Shown: positions 33,209 to 43,420, numbered from the stretch's first letter. The stretch: DNA of 56,008 bases from Bacteroidota bacterium (GCA_022561875.1 JADFQJ010000016.1:1-56008), one strand, 5' to 3'. Made by a program: numbers and translations. The notes: a model not told the origin generated them from the sequence alone.

Positions 33209-35128
33209 ATGGGGAAAATAATTGGAATTGATCTTGGAACCACAAACTCGTGTGTTGCTGTTATGGAAGGAAACGAACCTGTTGTTATTCCTAACAGTGA
33301 GGGGAAAAGAACTACTCCTTCAGTGATCGCTTTTGTTGAAAATGGTGAAAGAAAAGTTGGAGATCCTGCAAAACGCCAAGCTATTACAAATCCGGAAAAA
33401 ACTATTTCTTCAATTAAGCGGTTTATGGGTGAAAAATATGACAATCTCCAGAAAGAGATTAAAAGGATGCCTTACCATGTAGTTAAAGGTGATAACAACA
33501 CTCCGAGAGTCATAATAGACGACCGCAAATACTCGCCTCAGGAGTTATCTGCAATAGTTTTACAAAAAATGAAAAAGACTGCTGAAGATTATATCGGGGA
33601 AGAAATTACTGATGCTGTTATCACTGTTCCTGCATATTTTAGTGATTCTCAAAGACAGGCAACAAAAGAAGCCGGTGAGATTGCCGGTTTCAATGTTAAA
33701 AGGATCATCAATGAACCTACTGCTGCTTCGCTTGCATATGGTCTTGACAAAAAGATGAACGATGTAAAAGTTGCTGTTTTTGACCTCGGTGGCGGAACTT
33801 TTGATATCTCTATTCTCGAATTGGGCGACGGAGTATTTGAAGTTAAGTCGACCAATGGTGATACCCACCTTGGGGGTGATGACTTTGACGATATTATCAT
33901 TAATTGGCTAGCGGACGGATTTAAAAAAGACGAAGGTGTTGATCTTATGAAAGATCCAATGGCAGTTCAAAGGCTCAAAGAAGCCGCTGAAAAAGCCAAA
34001 ATAGAACTTTCAAGTGCAACAAATACAGAGATCAACCTGCCCTATATCATGCCGGTTGATGGCGTACCCAAACACCTGGTTAAAAAACTCTCAAGATCGC
34101 AATTCGAGAAGTTGACAGATAGCCTGATTAACCAGGTTAAAGCGCCATGTGAAAAAGCTCTGAAAGATGCAGGTTTAAAGGCATCAGATATCGACGAGGT
34201 ACTACTGGTAGGTGGTTCAACCCGTATACCGGCTATACAAGAAGTAGTTAAGAAACTTTTCGGAAAAAATCCGAGCAAAGGTGTCAACCCCGATGAGGTT
34301 GTTGCTGTTGGGGCAGCTATCCAGGGAGGAGTACTTACCGGTGAGGTAAAAGATGTACTGCTTCTTGATGTTACTCCACTCTCACTAGGCATTGAAACTA
34401 TGGGAAGTGTAATGACGCGTCTTATCGAAGCCAATACAACTATACCTGCAAAAAAAATTGAGACATTCACTACAGCAGCTAATAATCAGCCATCTGTGGA
34501 GATTCATATTCTGCAAGGTGAAAGACCAATTGCTTCCGGGAACAAAACCATAGGAAGATTTCACCTTGATGGAATACCACCTGCACCACGCGGATTGCCG
34601 CAGATCGAAGTAACTTTTGACATTGATGCAAACGGCATTCTTAATGTGTCTGCCAAAGATAAAGGAACAGGGAAAGAGCAAAAGATCCGTATTGAAGCCT
34701 CTTCAGGATTAACAGACGAGGAGATCAATAGAATGAAAGAGGAAGCAAAAGCTAATGCCGAGGCAGATAAGAAAGTTAAAGATAAAGCTGATAAAATCAA
34801 CGCTGCAGATAGTCTGATCTTTCAAACTGAGAAACAACTGAAAGAGTTTGGAGACAAGCTTCCGGCTGATAAAAAAGGACCTATTGAAGATTCTCTCAAA
34901 GATCTTAAAGAAGCGCATAAAAACCAGGATCTGGATGCTATCGATAAAGCAATGGGAGAATTAAATACAAAATGGCAGGCTGCTTCAGAAGAAATTTATA
35001 AAGCAAGCCAGACACAAGCTTCAGAAACAGATCAGGGCGCTGCACAAGATCCGGGATCTTCAAAAAAAGAGGACAGTTCCAAAGGAGATGACGAAGTGAC
35101 AGATGTTGACTTTGAGGAAGTTAAGTAA
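33209..35128 (+). CDS. dnaK: Molecular chaperone DnaK (Hsp70)
   Basis: A 639-residue Hsp70 chaperone that binds unfolded polypeptides in an ATP-controlled cycle with DnaJ and GrpE. The ATPase domain (1-about 380) begins [16 protein letters not shown] and has [14 protein letters not shown] near 190 and [13 protein letters not shown] near 335. The linker [16 protein letters not shown] leads into the substrate domain, a lid, and an acidic C-terminus ending [11 protein letters not shown], the EEVD-like bacterial tail. dnaJ and grpE are not adjacent. It has its own terminator at 35151-35181 and is probably monocistronic. No heat-shock operator could be recognised. Confidence 0.98.
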   Translation: MGKIIGIDLGTTNSCVAVMEGNEPVVIPNSEGKRTTPSVIAFVENGERKVGDPAKRQAITNPEKTISSIKRFMGEKYDNLQKEIKRMPYHVVKGDNNTPRVIIDDRKYSPQELSAIVLQKMKKTAEDYIGEEITDAVITVPAYFSDSQRQATKEAGEIAGFNVKRIINEPTAASLAYGLDKKMNDVKVAVFDLGGGTFDISILELGDGVFEVKSTNGDTHLGGDDFDDIIINWLADGFKKDEGVDLMKDPMAVQRLKEAAEKAKIELSSATNTEINLPYIMPVDGVPKHLVKKLSRSQFEKLTDSLINQVKAPCEKALKDAGLKASDIDEVLLVGGSTRIPAIQEVVKKLFGKNPSKGVNPDEVVAVGAAIQGGVLTGEVKDVLLLDVTPLSLGIETMGSVMTRLIEANTTIPAKKIETFTTAANNQPSVEIHILQGERPIASGNKTIGRFHLDGIPPAPRGLPQIEVTFDIDANGILNVSAKDKGTGKEQKIRIEASSGLTDEEINRMKEEAKANAEADKKVKDKADKINAADSLIFQTEKQLKEFGDKLPADKKGPIEDSLKDLKEAHKNQDLDAIDKAMGELNTKWQAASEEIYKASQTQASETDQGAAQDPGSSKKEDSSKGDDEVTDVDFEEVK

Positions 35129-35150
35129 ATAGTCCTATCACAATAATATG

Positions 35151-35181
35151 AAAAAGCCCCAAATAACGGGGCTTTTTTTTT
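35151..35181 (+). terminator. Rho-independent terminator of dnaK
   Basis: AAAGCCCC (35153-35160) pairs with GGGGCTTT (35168-35175) around a 7-base loop and is followed by a T-run to 35181. It lies 22 bases after the dnaK stop codon. Confidence 0.88.
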
Positions 35182-35230
35182 ACCTTTACATCTCAATATC
35201 AGGTTTCTTTGGCTCTTAAATGAACTTACT

Positions 35231-36082
35231 ATGAAAACCGTACTTTCAAAATTCTATAAATATTTCTTTCACAGCAGTAAAACACAGCTTCATATAATCA
35301 TATTCCTTATTATTATTAACCCTGCCACTTTCGCCCAGGAATATCAGAACAATGACACTTTGCTTAACCGGCTTGATACCAATGGATTAAAACAAGGTCG
35401 TTGGAAAAAATATTATAACACTGGAGATATGGAATATGAGGGGAATTTTAAAAATGATAAACCGGTTGGGGAGTTTAAAAGATTTTTTTCAGGGAACCGG
35501 ATTAAGGCTATTATGGATCACAAAGAAGATGGGAAAACCGTATATGCCACGCTTTTCTACCAAAATGGAAAGAAAGCTGCAGAAGGAATATTTATTGATA
35601 AGAAAAAGGAGGGTCCATGGAAATATTTTTCTTTCTATGGAGGTTATCTGTCATACCTTGAAAATTATATGTTTGGGAAAAAAGACGGAGTTTCTTATAA
35701 ATACTATGAGAATGGAAAAATAACTGAAGAAACCCATTGGAAAAACGGTATAAAACAGGGAGAATGGAAACGTTTCTATCCAAATGAAAATCTGGTTGTA
35801 AAGTCAACATACGTTAATGATAAATTACACGGTGATTATGTAGCTTTTTACGCGGATGGAAGTTTAAAAATTAACGGGGTTTACCAGAAAGACCTCCGCC
35901 ATGGAAAATGGTTATATTATACTGAGAAAGGGAAAGTGAAATTGGTGATTAAATATCATTTTGGAGAAATAATGAACAAAGATGAATTCTATGAATACGA
36001 ACGAAAAATATTCGAGAGTTTTGAACGAGAAAAAGGGAAATTCAGAGAACCTGATCTTCGCGATATAAGAATGAATCGCTAA
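35231..36082 (+). CDS. Exported MORN-repeat (YwqK-like) protein
   Basis: A 283-residue protein with a signal peptide (about residues 1-36, ending TFAQE) and a run of MORN-2/YwqK-type repeats across about 45-255. Repeat units are seen as G-x-W-K-x-Y-x-x-G patterns: GRWKKYYNTGDMEYEG, GPWKYFSFYGG, GVSYKYYENGKITEE, GEWKRFYPNENLVV and GKWLYYTEKGKVKL. Databases often name this family an antitoxin after YwqK; no toxin gene is next to it and it is exported, so I do not adopt that function. The repeats probably form a beta-solenoid-like sheet for envelope binding. It is the first gene of a unit that continues with the subtilase two bases later. Confidence 0.85.
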   Translation: MKTVLSKFYKYFFHSSKTQLHIIIFLIIINPATFAQEYQNNDTLLNRLDTNGLKQGRWKKYYNTGDMEYEGNFKNDKPVGEFKRFFSGNRIKAIMDHKEDGKTVYATLFYQNGKKAAEGIFIDKKKEGPWKYFSFYGGYLSYLENYMFGKKDGVSYKYYENGKITEETHWKNGIKQGEWKRFYPNENLVVKSTYVNDKLHGDYVAFYADGSLKINGVYQKDLRHGKWLYYTEKGKVKLVIKYHFGEIMNKDEFYEYERKIFESFEREKGKFREPDLRDIRMNR

Positions 36083-36084
36083 TT

Positions 36085-37773
36085 ATGCGTTATTTACAAT
36101 TATACACGACAAAACAGGTGATCGGGGAGGAAAATGCAAGGATATTTTTGTGGCGCCTGCTTACCGGACTAATTGTATTATTTTTAGCTATTCCGGTAGT
36201 CTCTGCCCAGGATTTTGCAAAATACCGGTTTGATTTAGCCGATAAGAATAATAACCCTTATTCGATTGAAAAACCGGAAGAATTCCTTTCACAAAGAGCT
36301 ATCCAGAGAAGAATAAGGCAAAATATAGCTGTAATTGAGTCCGATCTGCCTGTTAATCCACACTACATTGACAGCTTAAGATCACTGGGACTCAGGATCA
36401 TCAACAGATCAAAATGGTTTAATTCAGTAATTATCGAGACAGGGGACAGCATTTTACTCGACAGCATTTGTAAGATTACATTTATCGATTCGGTTACACT
36501 TGTAAAACCCTCTGCGCAAAAGAAATCACTCAGGAATAAATTTATCCCTGAATCATGTGCTGATCTGGTAATGCAAACAACACAAAATGATCAGTTAACA
36601 ATGCTCAACGGTCATATTTTACATGAATATGGATTTCGTGGTGAGGGTATGCAAATTGCTGTGATTGATGCCGGATTTACCGGTGCAGATATACTACCGG
36701 CATTTGACAGTATGTGGATAAATGGTCAGATACTCGGACAACGTGATTTTGTTGATGGCGATAACCGGGTGCTTGATGCACACTCTCATGGCATGACAAT
36801 TCTGTCAATCCTTGGTGGTAACCTGCCCGGTGAGTTAACAGGATCTGCACCTAAAGCCGGCTACTGGCTGTTAAGGTCGGAAGATACCGGATCTGAGTAC
36901 CGGATTGAAGAAGAAAACTGGATTTCTGCCGCCGAGTTTGCAGATAGTGCTGGAGTTGATGTGATCAACACTTCGCTGGGGTACTCAACCTTCGATGATA
37001 CATTGCAAAATTACACCTATAAAGATATGGACGGAAGAACAACCCGTATCTCAAAGGGAGTTGTTATGGCTGCATCAAAAGGCATCCTCGTTGTGGTAAG
37101 TGCAGGTAATGAAGGGAATAAATTATGGAAGTATATTACCGCTCCTGCTGATGCTGATAGCATACTTGCAATTGGTGCAGTTGATTCCATGGGTCAGCAT
37201 GCTCCATTTAGCTCAGTCGGCCCGTCATATGATCGTCGTGTAAAACCCGATATTGCTGCACTGGGAGTTGGAACCGTTGCCCAGGGTCTCGGTACAGGCT
37301 TGATTGGATGTAACGGAACATCCTGCTCAGCTCCTGTTATTTCAGGTCTCGCTGCCTGCCTCTGGCAAGCCAACCGGCAATTGACCAATCTGGAAATAAT
37401 TGAAATGATCAAACAAAGTGGCAGCCAGTATCAAACCCCGGACACACTTACCGGTTACGGGTTACCAAATTTTGCTAATGCTCTTTCACAAATCGGCGCC
37501 AACCTGCCCTACTCAAGTATCCTTATTAAAGGAATTTATCCCAATCCGTTCATCAACAAGATCACTCTCCTGTTTGTTCAACTGGCAACAGATGACATCA
37601 TTATTGAACTTTATAATATCCAGGGAAAAATGATAATACAAAAAAGATACTCAGACCTGCCGGGCGGCGAATTTGAACTTACAGTCGAAAACCTAAATAA
37701 TTTGTCACAAGGTATATATATCATAAAAATTCTGTCCGGAGAATTTTGTTTTGTTAAAAAGCTGGTTAAATAG
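36085..37773 (+). CDS. S8 family serine peptidase with T9SS sorting domain
   Basis: A 562-residue secreted subtilisin-like protease. After a signal sequence (about 20-47, ending VVSAQ) and a propeptide-like region, the catalytic triad is Asp195 (AVIDAGFTG), His235 (HSHGM) and Ser413 (NGTSCSAPVISG). The C-terminal about 80 residues are a type A sorting domain (IYPNPFINKITL, ELYNIQGKMI, LSQGIYIIKI), so it should leave the cell by type IX secretion and be anchored or released at the surface. It starts two bases after the MORN gene and ends three bases before xseA, so these are likely cotranscribed. Confidence 0.93.
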   Translation: MRYLQLYTTKQVIGEENARIFLWRLLTGLIVLFLAIPVVSAQDFAKYRFDLADKNNNPYSIEKPEEFLSQRAIQRRIRQNIAVIESDLPVNPHYIDSLRSLGLRIINRSKWFNSVIIETGDSILLDSICKITFIDSVTLVKPSAQKKSLRNKFIPESCADLVMQTTQNDQLTMLNGHILHEYGFRGEGMQIAVIDAGFTGADILPAFDSMWINGQILGQRDFVDGDNRVLDAHSHGMTILSILGGNLPGELTGSAPKAGYWLLRSEDTGSEYRIEEENWISAAEFADSAGVDVINTSLGYSTFDDTLQNYTYKDMDGRTTRISKGVVMAASKGILVVVSAGNEGNKLWKYITAPADADSILAIGAVDSMGQHAPFSSVGPSYDRRVKPDIAALGVGTVAQGLGTGLIGCNGTSCSAPVISGLAACLWQANRQLTNLEIIEMIKQSGSQYQTPDTLTGYGLPNFANALSQIGANLPYSSILIKGIYPNPFINKITLLFVQLATDDIIIELYNIQGKMIIQKRYSDLPGGEFELTVENLNNLSQGIYIIKILSGEFCFVKKLVK

Positions 37774-37776
37774 TAA

Positions 37777-39099
37777 ATGGAAGAAAAAACAACTCTCTAC
37801 GAATTAAATAATAGAATCAGGAACTCAATAGAACATAGTTTCCCTGACTCGTACTGGGTAATTGCTGAAATAAGCGAGTTAAAAACCAATCATTCAGGAC
37901 ATTGCTATCTTGAATTAATAGAGAAAGACCCTAACCAGGATAAGATTATTGCCCGGGCAAGAGCAACTATCTGGTCATACACTTTCAGAATGCTTAAACC
38001 ATTTTTTGAAACAGCATCCGGAATTACTCTTGACAAAGGGATTAAGATACTTGTTAAAGTAAGAGTTACTTTTCATGAACAGTATGGCTTAAGCATAAAT
38101 ATTCTGGATATTGACCCGGGCTATACTTTAGGAGATATGGCAAGGAAAAGACAGGAAACCATGGATAAGCTGGAGAAAGACGGTGTACTCGAAATGAATA
38201 AACAAATTCCTTTTCCCACTGCCCCTCAAAGAATAGCCCTGATCTCCTCCGAAACCGCTGCAGGTTATGAGGATTTTCTAAACCAGCTTCTGTCCAATAC
38301 TTATGGTTTCACGTACTATGTTAAGCTTTTCCCGGCAAAGATGCAGGGTGATGAAGCAATACCATCGCTTATTATGGCTTTAGACAAAATATACCCGCAT
38401 GAGGACTTCTTCGATATAGTGACAATTATCCGGGGTGGGGGATCAAAGGCAGACCTAAGCTGTTTCGACAGTTACGACCTTGCTTACCATATTACACAGT
38501 TTCCCCTGCCTGTTGTCACAGGCATCGGTCATGAACAAGACACTTCCGTTGCCGATCTGGTAGCCCATACAAAACTTAAAACCCCTACTGCGGTTGCCGA
38601 ATTCCTTATAATGCAAACATTTTCACTTGATCAGTATCTCGCAGAACTCCGGTCAACAGCAATTGTCCTGGTTAATGAATGTCTCCAAAACAAGCAGGAA
38701 CATATTGATAATCTGGGTCGTAAATTCACTCCTGTCATTAATAATATTTTGTTAAAAAATGACAGGATCCTCGATCAGTTAGCTTACAGCTTTGAAAAAA
38801 GAACCAATAGATTTCTCCAGGAGAAAAAAGATTTTCTTAAATATTCCCAATCTGCCTTACAATCATTTTCAGGAAAGTATCTTCTGGAAAAAAGACATTA
38901 TTTACAAATCGCATTAAAGACCATCAAATACATGGATCCGAAAAAGGTGTTGGAACGGGGATATTCCCTTACTTATCACAATGGCAGAATAATAAGGAAT
39001 GCTTCCGGTTTAGCAAGGGGAGACCTTATTACTACAAAGTTTGAAAGAGATGAGGTAAACAGCAAAGTTGAAAAAGTAATACGTGAAAGGGGGAAATAA
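37777..39099 (+). CDS. xseA: Exodeoxyribonuclease VII large subunit
   Basis: A 440-residue catalytic subunit of exonuclease VII, which degrades single-stranded DNA from both ends. The N-terminal OB-fold domain is about residues 1-110 (SYWVIAEISELKTNHSGHCYLELIE). The central domain carries RIALISSETAAGYEDFLNQL, IIRGGGSKADLSCFDSYDLA and PVVTGIGHEQDTSVADLVAHTKLKTPTA in adjoining stretches, the core signature. A coiled-coil region (about 285-390) and ERGYSLTYHNGRIIRNA near the end match the family. Its partner xseB is not adjacent but lies 4 kb downstream at 43150, past two histidine kinase genes. Confidence 0.95.
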   Translation: MEEKTTLYELNNRIRNSIEHSFPDSYWVIAEISELKTNHSGHCYLELIEKDPNQDKIIARARATIWSYTFRMLKPFFETASGITLDKGIKILVKVRVTFHEQYGLSINILDIDPGYTLGDMARKRQETMDKLEKDGVLEMNKQIPFPTAPQRIALISSETAAGYEDFLNQLLSNTYGFTYYVKLFPAKMQGDEAIPSLIMALDKIYPHEDFFDIVTIIRGGGSKADLSCFDSYDLAYHITQFPLPVVTGIGHEQDTSVADLVAHTKLKTPTAVAEFLIMQTFSLDQYLAELRSTAIVLVNECLQNKQEHIDNLGRKFTPVINNILLKNDRILDQLAYSFEKRTNRFLQEKKDFLKYSQSALQSFSGKYLLEKRHYLQIALKTIKYMDPKKVLERGYSLTYHNGRIIRNASGLARGDLITTKFERDEVNSKVEKVIRERGK

Positions 39100-39161
39100 A
39101 AACTATATAAGATAATTTTCGTATATATACACTTAATAACCCTGGCAGTTTTAACAGAAAA

Positions 39162-41120
39162 ATGACAGCATCACATAAAAACAGAACAGTAACTCTCCTT
39201 ACACTGATTATCATGCAGGTGAGTGTTCTCTCCCAACAGGTAAACAATCAGGGACAAATCATAGACAGTCTGGAGAAAGAACTATCCTTATCAACTGATA
39301 CTGATGAGGTTGGAATCATGCTTCAGCTTTGTGATGCTCATTTTGAAAGTTCTTTAGAAAGAAGCATCGATTATGCACGCAGTGCCCTCTTTAATAGCAG
39401 ACAAATTGGTTACGCAGAAGGTGAAGCGGATGCATTGAACAGAATGGGAAATATTTATTTGAGTACATCAAACATTACTAAGGCAATGGAGCATTATTTC
39501 GAGTCGCTCGAAATCAGGGAAAATATTTCGGACAGTATTGGTATAGCAGTTTGTTTTAACGATTTGGGGATAATTGCTTCCGAGTTTAAGGATAATAAAA
39601 TGGCGATTGAGTACACACAAAAAGCAATTAAAATCAATACAAAACTAAATTACACATACGGCATTATCGATAATTACATTAATATGGGTGTCTATTATGA
39701 CGACCTGGGAGAATCCTCAAAAGCTTTGAATTACTACTTCATGACTCTAAATATATTGGAAGAAATAAATGATAAAAGTAGTCTTGCAACTACACTTAAC
39801 AACATAGGGGAGATTTACAATAACAAAAGTAAATTCGATGAAGCCTTATCATTCTATTATCGTTCATTAAAGTTACAAGAAGAAATAAATGAAACATCAG
39901 GTATCGCAATTTCAAAACTCAACCTGGGTGACGTATATTTGAAAAAAGGAGATCTTGAAAATGCCCGCAAATTTCTTTATGAATGTCTTGAAATCAGCAA
40001 GAAGATCGGCTACCGTGACGTTAAATCAGATTGCTATGAACTCCTTGCTAAATATTATGAAAAACAGGAGAATTTCAGTGAAGCCTTTAATTTTAACCGG
40101 CTTTTTTCAGAAACAGAGGATAGTATCTTTTCCGAACAAAGCAGCAGACGATTTGCTGAGATGCAGGTAAGTTTTGAATCGGAATTGAAAGACAGGGAGA
40201 TTGAACTTCTGAAGAAAAATGAATTACTCAGGAATCTACAGTTAAAAAAACAAGAAAACAGGATCATTTACCTGGCTATATCCTTATTACTCATTTCATT
40301 TCTTGTTTTGTTGGTGTTAAGGAATTATTTCCTCAGGAAGAAAAATATGCAATCTATTAAGAAAAAAAATATTGAACTCTTCTATTCAAGCAAGAAGCTG
40401 AAAGAATCAGAGATCAGATTAAAAGATACTAATGAAAGTATGGACAGGTTCTTTTCAATCATCGCGCATGATCTTATTAATCCCTTCCATGCTCTTCTTA
40501 CTCTTGCTGAACTGCTTAACAGCCAAAATGAAGATCTGACTAAAGAAGATGTGCTTAAATACAGCCAACTTATAAATACATCTGCAAGAAATCTTTATAA
40601 CTTACTAAATAATCTCCTGCAATGGACCAGGGCCCAAACCGGGAAACTTGACACCAGACCTGAAATTATGGATGCAAACAGTGCTGTAGATTCTGTCATC
40701 TCATTACTCAACGTAACGGCAAAGGAAAAGTACGTTGAATTATTCTCTGTTATTGATGCAAATCAAAAAATCTATTGTGATAAAAATTTGCTTCTGACAA
40801 TTTTGAGGAACCTGATCAATAATGCCATCAAGTATTCAAACAAAGGAGGAAAAATTGAAGTCTCAACCGCTGATAAAAATGAAATTATTGAGTTTTCTGT
40901 AAAGGATAACGGAATTGGAATACCAACGGAAAACCTGGAGAAATTATTTAATATTAAGTATTCCTTTTCTACCAAAGGCACCAGCAATGAGGAGGGAACC
41001 GGACTTGGGCTTATACTATGTAAAGAATTTATTGAGATAATGGGAGGTAAAATATGGGCTGAAAGTGCGGCAGACACAGGAACAACTTTCAAATTTACTA
41101 TCCCAAAAAAAATGAATTAG
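39162..41120 (+). CDS. TPR-containing sensor histidine kinase (first of a pair)
   Basis: A 652-residue sensor kinase. A signal peptide (about 1-25) leads to a periplasmic TPR array (about 50-330) with units such as ALNRMGNIYLSTSNITKAMEHY and TLNNIGEIYNNKSKFDEALSFY. A coiled coil and one membrane helix (about 365-385) follow, then the kinase. The H-box is FSIIAHDLINPF with the phosphoacceptor His436; the catalytic domain has NLINNAIKYS (N-box), DNGIGIP (G1) and GTGLGL (G2), all intact. It presumably senses protein or peptide signals in the periplasm via the TPRs. No response regulator is nearby. It shares architecture and about the same length with the next gene, four bases downstream, so the pair looks like a tandem duplication. 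Confidence 0.92.
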   Translation: MTASHKNRTVTLLTLIIMQVSVLSQQVNNQGQIIDSLEKELSLSTDTDEVGIMLQLCDAHFESSLERSIDYARSALFNSRQIGYAEGEADALNRMGNIYLSTSNITKAMEHYFESLEIRENISDSIGIAVCFNDLGIIASEFKDNKMAIEYTQKAIKINTKLNYTYGIIDNYINMGVYYDDLGESSKALNYYFMTLNILEEINDKSSLATTLNNIGEIYNNKSKFDEALSFYYRSLKLQEEINETSGIAISKLNLGDVYLKKGDLENARKFLYECLEISKKIGYRDVKSDCYELLAKYYEKQENFSEAFNFNRLFSETEDSIFSEQSSRRFAEMQVSFESELKDREIELLKKNELLRNLQLKKQENRIIYLAISLLLISFLVLLVLRNYFLRKKNMQSIKKKNIELFYSSKKLKESEIRLKDTNESMDRFFSIIAHDLINPFHALLTLAELLNSQNEDLTKEDVLKYSQLINTSARNLYNLLNNLLQWTRAQTGKLDTRPEIMDANSAVDSVISLLNVTAKEKYVELFSVIDANQKIYCDKNLLLTILRNLINNAIKYSNKGGKIEVSTADKNEIIEFSVKDNGIGIPTENLEKLFNIKYSFSTKGTSNEEGTGLGLILCKEFIEIMGGKIWAESAADTGTTFKFTIPKKMN

Positions 41121-41124
41121 TCGT

Positions 41125-43077
41125 ATGCTGAAAATAATTAAACACAGATACATTCTTATTACGGTAATTCTCCTGCTGATCAGGGTATATCCCTCTTTTG
41201 CTCAATCTCGCATGATTGATAGTTTGAACATGAGCCTGGCTACAGCCAATGATACGAACAAAATTTATATTCTTATAAAACTTTCTTCCCTTATCCGGGA
41301 TGTTTCTTATCAACGAAGCATTGATTATGTTACCGAAGCAAAAAAAACCGCTGTTATGCTCGGGTATCAAAAAGGAATTGCAGATGCTGTAAACAGATTA
41401 GGAAATATTTTTTATAGTGAAGAACAATATAAGGAAGCCAGGGATTACTATTTTGAAGCAATGAAACTCAGGGAAATCAATAATGACCTTGACGGACTAG
41501 CTTCTTCATATCATAATCTGGGTTTAGCAAACTACTATCTTTCTGATTACAAGGAAAGTTTGAAATACTTTAATAAATCCTCTTCTATCAGGGAGAAAAT
41601 CGGTGATAGTAATAAAATTGCAGTTGGTTATCACAACCTTGCAGATATTCATTACCGCCTTGCCCATTTTGATGAAGCAATTGACTTTAATAAAAAAGCA
41701 TTAGCGCTTTATAGAAAATCGGGCAATATTAATGATGAGCTGCAAATACTATGGCAATTAGGTGAAGCTTATTTTGCAATGGATAAAACTTCACTTGCAC
41801 TGAAATCATTACAGCAAGGAATAGATATGGGGATTCATTCCGGGAGCAGAGAAAATGAACTCTCACTGCTTGAACTTACTGTCGGAAAAATATATTCTGA
41901 AATAGATGCTAACAGTAAAGCAATGGATCATTTTCAGAGTGCCCTGAACTATTCTGAAAAGACAAACAATCATAAACGTATTAAAAACATTTATCTTCTG
42001 CTGGCACAATGCTCTGCCAGAGAAGGGGAATATCAGAAAGCATACCTGTACCATAAGAATTATACTCATTTGAAGGATTCTATCTACTACGATATGAACA
42101 GTAAAAGAATTGAGAACCTCAGGAACCGGTATGATACACGTCTTAAGGGAAATGAACTTGAAACCTTGCGTAAGAATACAGAAATTGAATTGCTGAAAGT
42201 TCTAAAACAAACAACATTCAGAAATTACATAATCGGTTTTATATTAATTATGTTAATCGGAATATCTTTTGGATATTATAACCTCAAAATAAAGAAGAAA
42301 AACCAGCTTGCAATAAGTAATACCAACAGGTATTTAGAAAATGCATATTCCAAACTGGCGAAATCTGAAATGGAGCACCGGCAAATCAATGCATCAAAGA
42401 ATAAATTCCTCTCAGTTATTGCTCATGATCTGATTACCCCATTTAATTCCTTACTTGGGTTTACTGAGCTTTTGACCGAAGAAGCTGCCACAAATGACAG
42501 AGAGGTGATAAGAAACTATAGTGGTATAATATATCAATCCTCCAAAGAGCTTTATTATTTACTCGAAAACATGTTACAATGGTCAAGAGCTCTCAGAAAT
42601 AAGATTTATTATCAACCTGAAACTTTTAACATTGCAAAAACCATTGACAATGTTAAAAATATAATCAGTATACAAGCAGACAAGAAAAATATTAACATCA
42701 CTACTGATACAAAAGGCTCTTTGTATCCATTTGCAGATGAAAACCTGGTTGACACCATACTCAGAAATTTACTTAATAATGCCATAATGAATACTCCTGC
42801 AAGTGGGACAATTGAAATTCACGCAAAACGTGAAGATGAAAATATCTTCGTAAGTGTCACAGATGAGGGGAAAGGACTGTCCGAAGAAAAGCTGACTGAA
42901 TTATTAGAACCTGACCAGTTAACTGATGAAGAAAATAATGTTACTAAAACAGGAACGGGATTGAGTTTTATAGTTGTCAGGAAGTTTGTTGAAAAAAACA
43001 ATGGCAAGATATTTGCAAAAAGCAAACAGGGAAAAGGAAATATATTTACTTTCACATTACCGGTAGAAAAAAGATAA
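41125..43077 (+). CDS. TPR-containing sensor histidine kinase (second of a pair)
   Basis: A 650-residue paralogue of the preceding gene with the same order: signal peptide (about 1-27), TPR array (about 50-320), membrane helix (about 370-390), coiled coil and kinase domain. The H-box is LSVIAHDLITPF with His434. The ATP-binding site is less canonical than in its neighbour: the N-box is NLLNNAIMNTP, G1 reads DEGKGL and G2 reads GTGLSF. It is probably still a kinase, because the key N-box Asn and G1 Asp are kept, but its activity may differ. The two may heterodimerise; that is speculation. It begins four bases after the first kinase gene and ends 72 bases before xseB. Confidence 0.9.
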   Translation: MLKIIKHRYILITVILLLIRVYPSFAQSRMIDSLNMSLATANDTNKIYILIKLSSLIRDVSYQRSIDYVTEAKKTAVMLGYQKGIADAVNRLGNIFYSEEQYKEARDYYFEAMKLREINNDLDGLASSYHNLGLANYYLSDYKESLKYFNKSSSIREKIGDSNKIAVGYHNLADIHYRLAHFDEAIDFNKKALALYRKSGNINDELQILWQLGEAYFAMDKTSLALKSLQQGIDMGIHSGSRENELSLLELTVGKIYSEIDANSKAMDHFQSALNYSEKTNNHKRIKNIYLLLAQCSAREGEYQKAYLYHKNYTHLKDSIYYDMNSKRIENLRNRYDTRLKGNELETLRKNTEIELLKVLKQTTFRNYIIGFILIMLIGISFGYYNLKIKKKNQLAISNTNRYLENAYSKLAKSEMEHRQINASKNKFLSVIAHDLITPFNSLLGFTELLTEEAATNDREVIRNYSGIIYQSSKELYYLLENMLQWSRALRNKIYYQPETFNIAKTIDNVKNIISIQADKKNINITTDTKGSLYPFADENLVDTILRNLLNNAIMNTPASGTIEIHAKREDENIFVSVTDEGKGLSEEKLTELLEPDQLTDEENNVTKTGTGLSFIVVRKFVEKNNGKIFAKSKQGKGNIFTFTLPVEKR

Positions 43078-43149
43078 AGTCAGACCGTGTAAATAGCCAC
43101 CATTAAAGGAGTGGTTTATTATGGTAAAATTAAACAATCTTTAAACTCT

Positions 43150-43362
43150 ATGACCGAAAAAGTAAAATTCTCGTACAAAAATGCTATCACCGAGATTGAA
43201 GGGGTCCTTGAAAAAATGGAAAACGAAGACCTTGATGTGGATGTATTATCACACCAGATAAAAAGGGTGTCACATCTTATTAAACTTTGCCGGGAAAAGC
43301 TTCGTAAAACCGAACAGGAAGTGGAAAAGATACTTGATGAAATGGAAAAGGATAAGGAATAA
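43150..43362 (+). CDS. xseB: Exodeoxyribonuclease VII small subunit
   Basis: A 70-residue helical protein matching XseB: FSYKNAITEIEGVLEKMENEDLDVD is spread over residues 6-30, followed by a second helix with LIKLCREKLRKTEQEVEKIL. XseB packs on XseA and is required for its nuclease function. I start at ATG 43150; an upstream GTG at 43111 would add 13 unconserved residues. The usual Bacteroidota neighbour order is xseA-xseB; here the two kinases separate them, yet xseB stays on the same strand in the same run of genes. Confidence 0.9.
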   Translation: MTEKVKFSYKNAITEIEGVLEKMENEDLDVDVLSHQIKRVSHLIKLCREKLRKTEQEVEKILDEMEKDKE

Positions 43363-43420
43363 GAGGAGCGAAGAGCAGTGAGCAAAGAGCATGGGACGTG
43401 GGAGTCAGGAAGTAAGTAGC
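43363..43420 (+). repeat. Degenerate word repeat after xseB
   Basis: GAGCGAAGAGCAGTGAGC and GAGCATGGGACGTGGG words follow the xseB stop codon. They resemble the end of the purine-rich tract at 14407-14440 (GAGCGAAGAGCAAAGTGC). Confidence 0.65.

Noticed and set aside
35231-36082. Toxin-antitoxin system suggested by the YwqK family name
   Set aside because: The protein has a signal peptide and no toxin-like neighbour; the name comes from remote MORN-repeat similarity.
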